A model generated the notes under the pieces. That model did no database searches and was not told the origin of the DNA. It worked only from the letters and a program-made list of their open reading frames with translations. A stretch of DNA of 64,000 nt from Mucilaginibacter sp. 44-25 (GTDB taxonomy: Bacteria; Bacteroidota; Bacteroidia; Sphingobacteriales; Sphingobacteriaceae). Of the stretch, positions 1-9,149 are shown in pieces (position 1 is the stretch's first letter; each line of letters opens with the position of its first letter). The translations under genes were made by a program, and so were the position numbers. Location: positions 372,001-436,000 of the forward strand of contig MKTS01000001.1 of assembly GCA_001898335.1 (NCBI GenBank), written 5' to 3'.

Positions 1-1818
1 GTGCTGATATCATACATCACCTGGAAAAATGCCGGCGATCTTTATGGTTACACAAACGAATGGGGCTCATTAAGCAGTAACCACCAGATTTTTGCGTTGC
101 TGCCTGCTAATATGTCAAAAGATGCTTTTCAAAAGCAGATAGACATTTTTACCAAGAAAGCCACTGAAAATAAAACAAACAGCACCCGTATCCATATAGC
201 ACAACCATTGGGCGAACTGCATTTTGACACCAGGATAGGCAACACCCTGGGCGATCACCTAACCAGCAAAGCCACACTTAAAACATTGGGGTTTATTGCC
301 ATTCTTATCATTTTAATGGCATCTATCAACTTTATCAATTTGTCTACAGCTCAATCTGTTGGTCGGTCTAAAGAGGTAGGCATACGTAAAGTTTTGGGTA
401 GTACGCGCTCACAACTTGTTGCCCAAGTTTTAGGTGAAACCATGTTAGTGATCTTGTTCTCAATATTCCTTGCATTGGCCCTGGCCAAGATAGCATTGCC
501 CCATTTGAAGAATATCGCCAGTGTGCCGGATGATATTGCCTTGCTAAGTATGGGCACAGTTTTATTCCTTGTGACTACTTTTGTTGTAGTTGTTCTGCTA
601 TCGGGTATTTATCCCGCATTGGTGGTTTCGGGCTTTAAACCGGTGCTGGCTTTAAAAAATAAAATTACAGCAGCGTCTATCGGTGGTATTCCGCTACGCA
701 GGGCATTGGTGGTAGCACAGTTTGCTATTGCCCAATTGCTCATCATCGGCACTATAGTAGCCGTTAACCAAATGAATTTTGTTAACGAGGCCGACCTCGG
801 TTTTAACAAAGAAGCAGTAATGATACTGCCCGGCTATACAGATAGTATCAGCCTGAGTAAAATGGAATCATTTAAAGCTACTCTGCTTCAAAACCCGAAT
901 GTAAAATCGGTAAGTTTTGCATCTGATGCGCCATCATCAGATAATAACTCGGGCTCAAATTTCTACTTCAATAATTCTATGAAAGATCCTGACTTCAATA
1001 CTTTCCTGAAGTTTGGGGATAATGATTATTTTAAAACATTTGGGTTAAAGTTTGTGGCAGGCAAAGGTTTCGCTAAAAGCGACACCGTTAATCAGTTTGT
1101 GGTTAACGAAACTTTTATACATAAACTTGGCATTAAAAGGGCAGAGGATGCTATAGGCAAAACCATGAAACTGGGTAGCGCCAAAACGTTCTCTCCAATT
1201 GTTGGCGTAGTTAAAGACTTTAAGACTAACTCGTTACGTGATGAAGTGAAGCCCATTGCTATCTCATCAAGAAAAGCATTATTATCGCAAACAGCTGTCA
1301 AAATAGAGACCAAAGGCCTGAGCAACACCGCTAAAGCTGTACAAAGCCTATGGGAAAAAACCTATCCTGAATATGCCTACAACGGCTATTTCCTTGATGA
1401 AACCATTGCCCAATTTTACAAACAAGAAAATCAACTGGCACTGGTTTATAAGCTATTTGCCTTTATAGCCGTGTTTATTTCATGCCTCGGTTTATATGGT
1501 TTAGTATCGTACATGGCGGTACAGCGTACAAAAGAGGTGGGCGTACGTAAGGTTCTTGGCGCATCGGTATTGAATATCGTGTTGCTGTTCTCCAAAGAAT
1601 TCATGATCTTGATAGGTATATCATTCTTACTGGCCATACCTATAGCCTGGTACATGATGAACCAATGGCTCCAGAACTTCGTCTACCGCATACCACTAAC
1701 CGCGGGTGTATTTATTTTGGCAATGGCAACCTCTATCATTATCGCTTGGTTGACAGTTGGCTATAAAGCAACTAAAGCGGCATTAGTAAACCCTGTTAAA
1801 AGTTTAAGAAGCGAATAA
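1..1818 (+). CDS. ABC transporter permease, double-FtsX type, 5' truncated by window
   Basis: Integral inner-membrane permease of the MacB/FtsX class. The 605 readable residues hold a first FtsX-type segment (about 95-215, with VGIRKVLGSTRSQL after the first helix), a second periplasmic region, and a C-terminal FtsX segment with VGVRKVLGAS, ending in NPVKSLRSE like its four downstream paralogues. Those paralogues are 794-818 residues long and begin with a membrane helix and a MacB periplasmic domain. About 190-200 N-terminal residues are therefore missing, and the apparent GTG at base 1 is not the real start. The gene is first in view of a five-permease tandem array. The substrate cannot be deduced. 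The family assignment is firm. Confidence 0.93.
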   Translation: MLISYITWKNAGDLYGYTNEWGSLSSNHQIFALLPANMSKDAFQKQIDIFTKKATENKTNSTRIHIAQPLGELHFDTRIGNTLGDHLTSKATLKTLGFIAILIILMASINFINLSTAQSVGRSKEVGIRKVLGSTRSQLVAQVLGETMLVILFSIFLALALAKIALPHLKNIASVPDDIALLSMGTVLFLVTTFVVVVLLSGIYPALVVSGFKPVLALKNKITAASIGGIPLRRALVVAQFAIAQLLIIGTIVAVNQMNFVNEADLGFNKEAVMILPGYTDSISLSKMESFKATLLQNPNVKSVSFASDAPSSDNNSGSNFYFNNSMKDPDFNTFLKFGDNDYFKTFGLKFVAGKGFAKSDTVNQFVVNETFIHKLGIKRAEDAIGKTMKLGSAKTFSPIVGVVKDFKTNSLRDEVKPIAISSRKALLSQTAVKIETKGLSNTAKAVQSLWEKTYPEYAYNGYFLDETIAQFYKQENQLALVYKLFAFIAVFISCLGLYGLVSYMAVQRTKEVGVRKVLGASVLNIVLLFSKEFMILIGISFLLAIPIAWYMMNQWLQNFVYRIPLTAGVFILAMATSIIIAWLTVGYKATKAALVNPVKSLRSE

Positions 1819-1877
1819 TTATACCACAGGTCAGTTTTGAGATTACACTGGTCTGCTGGTTTATAACATTTCCTACT

Positions 1878-4295
1878 ATGGTAAATAATTATTTTAAGAT
1901 AGCCTGGCGAAGCCTGGTTAAGCAAAAAGCTTATTCGCTTATTAACATAACAGGTTTAAGTATTGGCTTGTTGGCCTGTTTGATAGTGTCTACCGTTGTG
2001 ATTGATGAGCTATCTTACGATAGACAATGGTCAAAAGCTGATCGCATCTACCGCGTGCTATCTGTAAGTAATGTCATTAAAGGAGATGCTCCGCAACCGC
2101 TAACCTTTTCCGGCCTTGGGCCGTCGCTGAAACGCGACCTGCCTGAAATAGAAGAATATTGCAGAATATCAGTTATCAATAGTCGACTAAAACTTACGGG
2201 CGAGGAAGAAGGCATAAGCATGAAAGTGCTGCGCGCTGAACCTACTTTTTGGAACATGTTTGATGCAAAGGTACTGGAAGGAAATCCTCATAAATTTATA
2301 AAAGGATATACCAATATCATCATCAGCGAAAGGGTAAGTAAACAATATTTTAAGGGTAAGGCAGCTGTTGGTAAAGTGATTGTAGACGTTCCCGAATTTG
2401 GAGACCCGGAAAAATACCTGGTTACCGGAGTAATTGGCAACCTGCCGCAAAACTCGCATTTACAGGCTGACGTTGTTTCACTTAGTGAACACCGGGCTCA
2501 AGATAATCGAATACCTGGCATAAACGAAGGCTATACTTTTGAGCCACAGTATGTGCTGGTTAAACCAGGTACAAACATTAAAGCTTTTACAAAAAAAACC
2601 AACCAGTGGTACTCAGCTAATTACAAGGGTAAGGTAATAGACTATCTGTTTAAATTTCAGCCTTTAAAAGATGTTTATTTAAAATCTGATTTCCCTGCGG
2701 TACAGGAGGTTCACGGCAGTATCCGAAACGTTTACATATTTGGGGTAATAGCTGCTTTGTTATTGATTATAGCCTGCATTAACTTTATTAATCTAACCGT
2801 CTCAAGGATATTTACCCGTGCCCGTGAAACAGGAGTACGAAAAGTACTTGGCGCAGGTACAGCGCAAATCATTATCCGTTTCTTGGCAGAGTCGGTTTTG
2901 TTTTTTACCATATCGTTTGGTATTGCTATGGTGTTGTACCCAATACTCATTAGATATGTGGAGACTTACCTCGGTCACTCATTGGTCATCAATCTTTTCA
3001 ATGGCATCTTTCTTACCGTAGCTGTTGCTGTTATTGCTATCGTTAGTTTACTTACCGGGCTATATCCGGCCTGGTATTTATCCAAACCCAAACCTACTGT
3101 TATACTAAAAGATAAAATACCAACAAGCGGGGTTTCAAACCTGCTTAAACAAGGATTAATAGTTGGGCAGTTTGCTATATCTGCTACCATTATCATTGCA
3201 ACGCTTGTTGTACGCTATCAGGTCAATTTTATGACTAAGCGTGACTTAGGCTTTGATAAGAGCAATCTCGTTAATATTGACTTTACAGATTGGGGAAAAA
3301 CCGGAGGCGACTTCAAAAATGCCGTGAAACAGATACCCGGCGTTACGGGTGCCAGCATCACCAATTGGTATCCGTCATCTGGTTCCGGCTCAATGTCCAG
3401 AGGAGTAAATCTTGGAAAAAATAAGGTAACACTTTATTTCATACAAGGCGATGCTGATCTTTCATATATTATGGGCTTCAAATTACAAAAAGGGCGCCTT
3501 TTCAATCAAACTTCAAATGCCGATGCAATTAGTCAGGACTCTTTGATGGGTGGTGTTACCGATCTTGAAACAAAAAGGCTCATAAATAATCAACCAATTT
3601 TGGCAACAGAATACACGGCTAAACTAATTGGGCTTAAGCTCAATTCCCCTGCCGGAAAGTTCGAGGGGATACCTATAGGTGTTGTATCTGATTTTTACAG
3701 CGAATCATTGCATAACAAAATAAAACCAACAGTAATACAAGCCATAAAGGATCAGCGTTATGGCGCGATTCTTATCAAAACACTTCCAGGAAGTGGCAAG
3801 CATGTGCTTGAAGCAGTAAACAAACTGTACAAAAGCTACTACCCGGCAAGGCCTTTCAAATACAACTGGGTAAGTGATTTAATTGACCGGCAATATCGCA
3901 CCGATTTTAAACTACAGCAACTATTTACATGCTTTAGCTTACTTATTATCTTTTTGGCATGCATTGGTTTGTTTGGTGTTGTCGCTTTTGCCACCGAGCA
4001 GCGGATAAAGGAGATCGGAATAAGAAAAGTATTGGGGGCAAGCGTGCAAGATATTGTTACACTAATATCTGTTGATTTCATAAAGCTGATACTGGTTGCA
4101 TTCATTGTTGCATCGCCGATAGCCTGGTATGCTATGAATATTTGGTTGCAGAATTATGCCTACCATGTTAATATTCCTATTGGGGCGTTTGGCTTGGCTG
4201 GTATAAGCATTGTTGCGCTTGCATTGATCACTATAAGTTTCAAATCAGTACGAGCGGCCTTTACAAATCCGGCCGAGAGCTTGCGTGCTGAATAA
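1878..4295 (+). CDS. ABC transporter permease, double-FtsX type (array member 2)
   Basis: Full-length 805-residue permease. It has an N-terminal helix (about residues 20-45), a MacB-type periplasmic domain (about 50-280), an FtsX domain with TGVRKVLGAG (about 285-420), a second periplasmic part, and a C-terminal FtsX domain with IGIRKVLGASVQDI, ending NPAESLRAE. About eight membrane segments are expected. It has no ATPase domain and so must pair with a separate nucleotide-binding subunit. It lies 59 bp after member 1 and 22 bp before member 3. Its first codons closely match those of member 5 at DNA level, which points to tandem duplication. Confidence 0.95.
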   Translation: MVNNYFKIAWRSLVKQKAYSLINITGLSIGLLACLIVSTVVIDELSYDRQWSKADRIYRVLSVSNVIKGDAPQPLTFSGLGPSLKRDLPEIEEYCRISVINSRLKLTGEEEGISMKVLRAEPTFWNMFDAKVLEGNPHKFIKGYTNIIISERVSKQYFKGKAAVGKVIVDVPEFGDPEKYLVTGVIGNLPQNSHLQADVVSLSEHRAQDNRIPGINEGYTFEPQYVLVKPGTNIKAFTKKTNQWYSANYKGKVIDYLFKFQPLKDVYLKSDFPAVQEVHGSIRNVYIFGVIAALLLIIACINFINLTVSRIFTRARETGVRKVLGAGTAQIIIRFLAESVLFFTISFGIAMVLYPILIRYVETYLGHSLVINLFNGIFLTVAVAVIAIVSLLTGLYPAWYLSKPKPTVILKDKIPTSGVSNLLKQGLIVGQFAISATIIIATLVVRYQVNFMTKRDLGFDKSNLVNIDFTDWGKTGGDFKNAVKQIPGVTGASITNWYPSSGSGSMSRGVNLGKNKVTLYFIQGDADLSYIMGFKLQKGRLFNQTSNADAISQDSLMGGVTDLETKRLINNQPILATEYTAKLIGLKLNSPAGKFEGIPIGVVSDFYSESLHNKIKPTVIQAIKDQRYGAILIKTLPGSGKHVLEAVNKLYKSYYPARPFKYNWVSDLIDRQYRTDFKLQQLFTCFSLLIIFLACIGLFGVVAFATEQRIKEIGIRKVLGASVQDIVTLISVDFIKLILVAFIVASPIAWYAMNIWLQNYAYHVNIPIGAFGLAGISIVALALITISFKSVRAAFTNPAESLRAE

Positions 4296-4317
4296 AAAAT
4301 TTTAAAAATTTATATCT

Positions 4318-6702
4318 ATGTTAAAGAATCATTTTAAAATAGCCTTGCGTAACCTGTGGAAGCACAAGGCATTTTCATTCATCAATGTTACCGGCCTATC
4401 AATTGGCATTACCGCCTGCTTCTTTATATTCATGTACGTAGCTTTTGAACTAAGCTACGACAGGTTTAATACCAAGGCAGATCGTATTTACCGTTTGGTA
4501 ACGGATATTAAAACACCATCTGAAACTATTAACACCGATGCTACCTCATGGGCGTTTGGGCCAAACATCAAACCGGAGTTTCCGGAAGTTGAGGCATTTG
4601 TACGGGTGCAAAGAAGTGGCTATTTGATCAGAAAAGATAATATTAAGTTTCAGGAAGAGAACGCTATGCTGGCCGATTCTAACTTCTTTAAGGTGTTTGA
4701 TTTCAAGCTCGTAAAAGGAGATATAAATACTGCACTGATTAAACCGGCAAGCATAATTTTTAGTGAAACTACAGCCAAAAAATACTTTGGTGATGCGGAT
4801 CCTATGGGTAAAACAGTCCTGATGTCAGGCGATGGGGTGCCGGCTATAGTAACCGGCGTGATGAAAGATATGCCCGGTAACTCGCAGATACATGCCGACT
4901 TATTGATCTCGATGACTTCGCTCACCCAAAAATTTCGCCCCGATATTGACAATCAATGGGGTAATTACGGCGCCAATACCTATTTGCTGTTGAAGCCGGG
5001 TACCAACCCTAAGCAACTGGAGGCCAAATTTGTGCCTTTTATAGAAAAACGGAATGGTAAGCAAGCACGCGAAAGTAAAATGTTTGCCACCCTTTTGCTG
5101 GAGCCGTTAAAAGATGTTTACCTGCACTCAACAAGGGGTGGACAGGAAGTTGGCAGTATCAGCAACGTATACATATTTAGTATTGTAGCCGTATTCATAT
5201 TGCTCATTGCTTGCATCAACTTTATTAATCTTACCACAGCCCGTTCAGTTGAGCGTGCTAAAGAAGTAGGTATACGTAAAGTAGTCGGCGCTGCTAAAGG
5301 CGAACTGGCAGCCCAATTCATAGGCGAATCGGTAGTGTTGTGTATTATCGCTTTTTTTATAACGCTTGCGCTATCATCTTTACTACTGCCTGTATTTAAC
5401 CAGTTAGCAGGTAAAGTAGTAAGCCCCGGTGTATTCAGCAACCCATTAAATGTATTGGAGTTATTTTTGCTATCAGTAATTATTGGCTTATTAGCTGGCA
5501 TTTATCCGGCGCTGGTATTATCATCTTTCAGGCCGGTAATGGTGCTTAAAGGCAGGTTCTCAAGCGGTACCAAAGGTAATTTTTTGAGAAAAAGCCTTGT
5601 GGTAGCACAGTTCAGTATTTCCATAGCACTTATCATAGGCACCATTGTGGTTTATGACCAGATGAGTTTTATGCAAAACCAAGACCTTGGCTTTAGCAAA
5701 GAACAAACACTTGTTTTAGATACAGATAACGACCCAGGGCAGGAAGCTTTTAAGCAATCAATAAAAGACCTTCCGGGGGTAAAGGCAGTAACCTTATCGT
5801 CAAGCGTGCCGGGAGGCGGGTATAACGGCGCCTATTCTGAAATAGAAAACAGCAAAGGCGATTTGCAGGTAGCTAACCTTTCCCTGTACTTTGTTGATTT
5901 TGATTACATCAAAAACTATGGCCTTAAAATAGTCGCCGGGCGTCCGTTTTCTCGTGATTTTATGAACACAGATACTGCCCAGGCCATGATCATTAACGAA
6001 CAGGCGGCTAAACTATTTGGCTATGCAAAGCCGGAACAAGCCATTGGCCGTCGTTTTAAACAGTGGGGGCGCGAGGGTAAAATAATTGGGGTAATGAAAG
6101 ATTTTCATTACCGTTCGCTGCAAGAGAAGATTGACCCGCTTACCATGCGAGTGGAGATGAAAGCATTTAACAAGGTTTCGATTAAGTTGAGTACAGCTAA
6201 TCTGCAGACAAACCTGGCTCAGATTGAGAGCAAATGGAAACAATATATTCCCACTAAACCTTATAGCTACTTCTTTTTAGATGAGTTCTTTGATCGTCAG
6301 TATCGCAGCGAACAGCGTTTTGGTAAACTCTTTTTCAACTTTGCCCTATTGGCCATAGCCATCTCTTGCCTGGGGTTATTGGGTTTGGCATCATACAGTA
6401 CCTACCAGCGTACCCGTGAAATAGGTATACGCAAAGTATTAGGTGCATCAACAAGCGGTATAGTTAACATGCTCTCTATTGATTTTTTAAAGCTGGTACT
6501 CATATCTTTTGTAATAGCCACTCCTGTGGCATGGTACTTTATGCACAAGTGGCTGCTTGATTTTGCTTATCGTATTCAAATACAATGGTGGGTATTTGCC
6601 GCTGCCGGTGTGCTGGCGATGGTTGTTGCCTTAACCACCATCAGCTTTCAGGCTATAAAGGCGGCCTTAACTAACCCGGTAAAAAGTTTAAGGAGCGAAT
6701 AA
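4318..6702 (+). CDS. ABC transporter permease, double-FtsX type (array member 3)
   Basis: A 794-residue paralogue with the same order: N-terminal helix, MacB-like periplasmic domain, FtsX segment (VGIRKVVGAAKGEL), second periplasmic region, C-terminal FtsX segment (IGIRKVLGASTSGI) and terminal NPVKSLRSE. The first FtsX helix pair carries the family's FINLTTARS motif. The gap to member 4 is only 18 bp, so co-transcription is likely. In characterised systems such permeases act as mechanotransmitting partners of LolD/MacB-like ATPases, exporting lipoproteins, peptides or antibiotics. Which role applies here is unknown. Confidence 0.95.
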   Translation: MLKNHFKIALRNLWKHKAFSFINVTGLSIGITACFFIFMYVAFELSYDRFNTKADRIYRLVTDIKTPSETINTDATSWAFGPNIKPEFPEVEAFVRVQRSGYLIRKDNIKFQEENAMLADSNFFKVFDFKLVKGDINTALIKPASIIFSETTAKKYFGDADPMGKTVLMSGDGVPAIVTGVMKDMPGNSQIHADLLISMTSLTQKFRPDIDNQWGNYGANTYLLLKPGTNPKQLEAKFVPFIEKRNGKQARESKMFATLLLEPLKDVYLHSTRGGQEVGSISNVYIFSIVAVFILLIACINFINLTTARSVERAKEVGIRKVVGAAKGELAAQFIGESVVLCIIAFFITLALSSLLLPVFNQLAGKVVSPGVFSNPLNVLELFLLSVIIGLLAGIYPALVLSSFRPVMVLKGRFSSGTKGNFLRKSLVVAQFSISIALIIGTIVVYDQMSFMQNQDLGFSKEQTLVLDTDNDPGQEAFKQSIKDLPGVKAVTLSSSVPGGGYNGAYSEIENSKGDLQVANLSLYFVDFDYIKNYGLKIVAGRPFSRDFMNTDTAQAMIINEQAAKLFGYAKPEQAIGRRFKQWGREGKIIGVMKDFHYRSLQEKIDPLTMRVEMKAFNKVSIKLSTANLQTNLAQIESKWKQYIPTKPYSYFFLDEFFDRQYRSEQRFGKLFFNFALLAIAISCLGLLGLASYSTYQRTREIGIRKVLGASTSGIVNMLSIDFLKLVLISFVIATPVAWYFMHKWLLDFAYRIQIQWWVFAAAGVLAMVVALTTISFQAIKAALTNPVKSLRSE

Positions 6703-6720
6703 AATTTAAACTATTAAAGA

Positions 6721-9132
6721 ATGATACGCAACTATTTAAAAACTGCCTGGAGAAACTTGCTGGGTAATAAAACAACATCGTTTATCAGCATGGCAGGACT
6801 TGCTGTGGGTATCAGCTGCTTTTTGCTTTTAGCTACTTATCTGGTAAACGAGCTGCGTTACGATACCTTTCATAAAAATGCCGGCAACATTGTACGTGTC
6901 GCCTATAAATATCAATCTCCCGATGATAAAGAACCAAGGGAATTAGCTGTTACACCAACGGCTACCGTGCATGTGTATAAGCAACAATTCTCTGAGATTG
7001 AAGACGGTGTACGCATTTTTAATTACTCGGGTAACGGACAGGTTACTGTGAGTTATGGAGATAAGCTTTTTGCCGAAAAGCAAATGCTGACGGCAGATGG
7101 TTCGTTCTTTAAAATTTTCTCATTCAATTTTCTGGAGGGTAACGCGCAAAATGCCTTGTCAGATCCATCATCTATCGTGATCAGTTCATCTGCCGCGAAA
7201 AAATATTTCGGTAACGAAGATCCGATGGGCAAGGTGCTCAAATTAAACAGCGATAAAAACCTTACCGTTACAGGTGTGATAGAGGATGTACCCTCATATT
7301 CGCAGATCAAATTTGACATGATAGCCAATTCCGCTATAGATCCGGGTACGAAAGATCTGCGCTGGAGTTCGGCAAGCAATTATTCATACTTATTGCTTAA
7401 ACCGGGAACAAACAGGCAAGCTCTTGCTAAAAAAATGGATGCCTTCATTGCCAATATCATGAAAGGAGAGGGCCGTAAGGGTACAACACAATACCTGTTA
7501 GAATCCTTAACAAAAGTACACCTTTACTCTAAGGCGTTATACAGTTTGGATACGCCCGGTAATCTGAATAATATTTACACACTTGGTGTAGTGGCGGTTA
7601 TTTTATTGCTACTGGCCTGTGTTAATTTTCTTAATCTGGTTACCGCACGATCTGCAGAGCGTGGCAAAGAAATTGGCGTGCGTAAAGTAATGGGCGCTGT
7701 GCGCGGGCAATTGTTTGTTCAGTTCATTATAGAAGCCGCGATCATAACATTGGTTTCGCTGCTCATTGGTGTTTTTATACTTTACCTTGCGCTACCCGGC
7801 TTCAGTACTTTTACCGGCCAGGAACTCAGCCTGCATACCTGGAATGCGAGCTGGTTAATAGGCGCGTTAATCGGTTTATTTGTATTGGTTTCCTTTCTGG
7901 CGGGTACCTATCCTTCGCTTTACCTGTCAGCATTTAAACCTATAGCCACCTTAAAAGGTACTTCAACCACTCAACCAGGCGGTAATCTGCTTCGCAAATC
8001 ATTGGTAGTATTTCAGTTCGTAGTATCGGTATTTTTTATCATTAGTACACTGATTGCGGGTAACCAGTTAAAATTTATGCAAACGGTAGATACCGGCATT
8101 AACCGCGACCAGGTAATCGTGATGGATATAGGTGGCTTGCCATACAACAAGATAGAAGCCTTTAAAAATGATCTTAAACAACAAAGCGGTATTGTAGCAT
8201 CTACGGCAAGTTATGATTCGCCGGTTAATGTGCGCGGAGGCTACAGCATTAATGCTGTGGATGGAAAACCTACCGATTACAGCCTTTCTGTAACGGCCAT
8301 ACCTATCGAAAAAGACTTTGTTAAGACCTTAGGGATTAAACTGCTGTCAGGCGGGGATTTTAACCTGAGTGACGAAAAAGCCGTACAAGATACCGCATAC
8401 GGCAAACGTAAATACAGCTTTATACTTAATGAAACTGCCGTAAAGGCAATGGGTTGGAAACCCGAAGAAGCAGTGGGTAAACGCATAGGGCTTAATGGGC
8501 GTGTTGGCTTTATTAAAGCTGTGGCGAAGGATTTTAACTTCGCTTCGCTACATGAGGAAATTACTCCCATTGTGATGTTTGCCGAATACGATTGGTTTGG
8601 TAAGTTACTCATCAAAGCATCAGCTAAAAACATGCAGCAAACCGTTACGGCGTTGCAAAGTAAATGGAAAGCTTTTTACCCTAATAAACCTTTTGAATAT
8701 CATTTCCTTGACGAGGAGTATGAAGAACTTTACAAAGCTGACCTGCGTACGGGGGGCATTTTAAAAGCCTTCACTGCTGTAACCATTTTTATTTCATGTC
8801 TTGGTTTGTTTGGCTTGGCTGTATTCTCAACACGCTTGCGTACAAAGGAAATTGGTATACGCAAAGTATTAGGGGCAGGGGTAACCAATATTGCCGCATT
8901 AGTGTCTTTTGATTTTATTAAGCTGGTTATTATCGCGGTTATCATTGCTTCACCTCTGGCTTATTATGTTATGCATAAATGGTTGCAGGATTTTGCTTTC
9001 AAGGTGGAGATACAATGGTGGATATTTGCACTATCCGCAGCATTTGCGGTATTTATAGCATTAGCTACCGTAAGTTACCAATCAGTAAAGGCGGCTTTAA
9101 CCAACCCCATAAAAACACTTAGAAGCGAATAA
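6721..9132 (+). CDS. ABC transporter permease, double-FtsX type (array member 4)
   Basis: An 803-residue permease with the family architecture. Visible landmarks are FLNLVTARSAERGKEIGVRK in the first FtsX region and LRTKEIGIRKVLGAGVTNI in the second, with a terminal NPIKTLRSE. It is the most divergent of the set in its first periplasmic domain, which is the part expected to contact substrate or partners. It lies 18 bp after member 3 and 17 bp before member 5. Confidence 0.95.
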   Translation: MIRNYLKTAWRNLLGNKTTSFISMAGLAVGISCFLLLATYLVNELRYDTFHKNAGNIVRVAYKYQSPDDKEPRELAVTPTATVHVYKQQFSEIEDGVRIFNYSGNGQVTVSYGDKLFAEKQMLTADGSFFKIFSFNFLEGNAQNALSDPSSIVISSSAAKKYFGNEDPMGKVLKLNSDKNLTVTGVIEDVPSYSQIKFDMIANSAIDPGTKDLRWSSASNYSYLLLKPGTNRQALAKKMDAFIANIMKGEGRKGTTQYLLESLTKVHLYSKALYSLDTPGNLNNIYTLGVVAVILLLLACVNFLNLVTARSAERGKEIGVRKVMGAVRGQLFVQFIIEAAIITLVSLLIGVFILYLALPGFSTFTGQELSLHTWNASWLIGALIGLFVLVSFLAGTYPSLYLSAFKPIATLKGTSTTQPGGNLLRKSLVVFQFVVSVFFIISTLIAGNQLKFMQTVDTGINRDQVIVMDIGGLPYNKIEAFKNDLKQQSGIVASTASYDSPVNVRGGYSINAVDGKPTDYSLSVTAIPIEKDFVKTLGIKLLSGGDFNLSDEKAVQDTAYGKRKYSFILNETAVKAMGWKPEEAVGKRIGLNGRVGFIKAVAKDFNFASLHEEITPIVMFAEYDWFGKLLIKASAKNMQQTVTALQSKWKAFYPNKPFEYHFLDEEYEELYKADLRTGGILKAFTAVTIFISCLGLFGLAVFSTRLRTKEIGIRKVLGAGVTNIAALVSFDFIKLVIIAVIIASPLAYYVMHKWLQDFAFKVEIQWWIFALSAAFAVFIALATVSYQSVKAALTNPIKTLRSE

Positions 9133-9149
9133 CCTCTAAAAATATTATT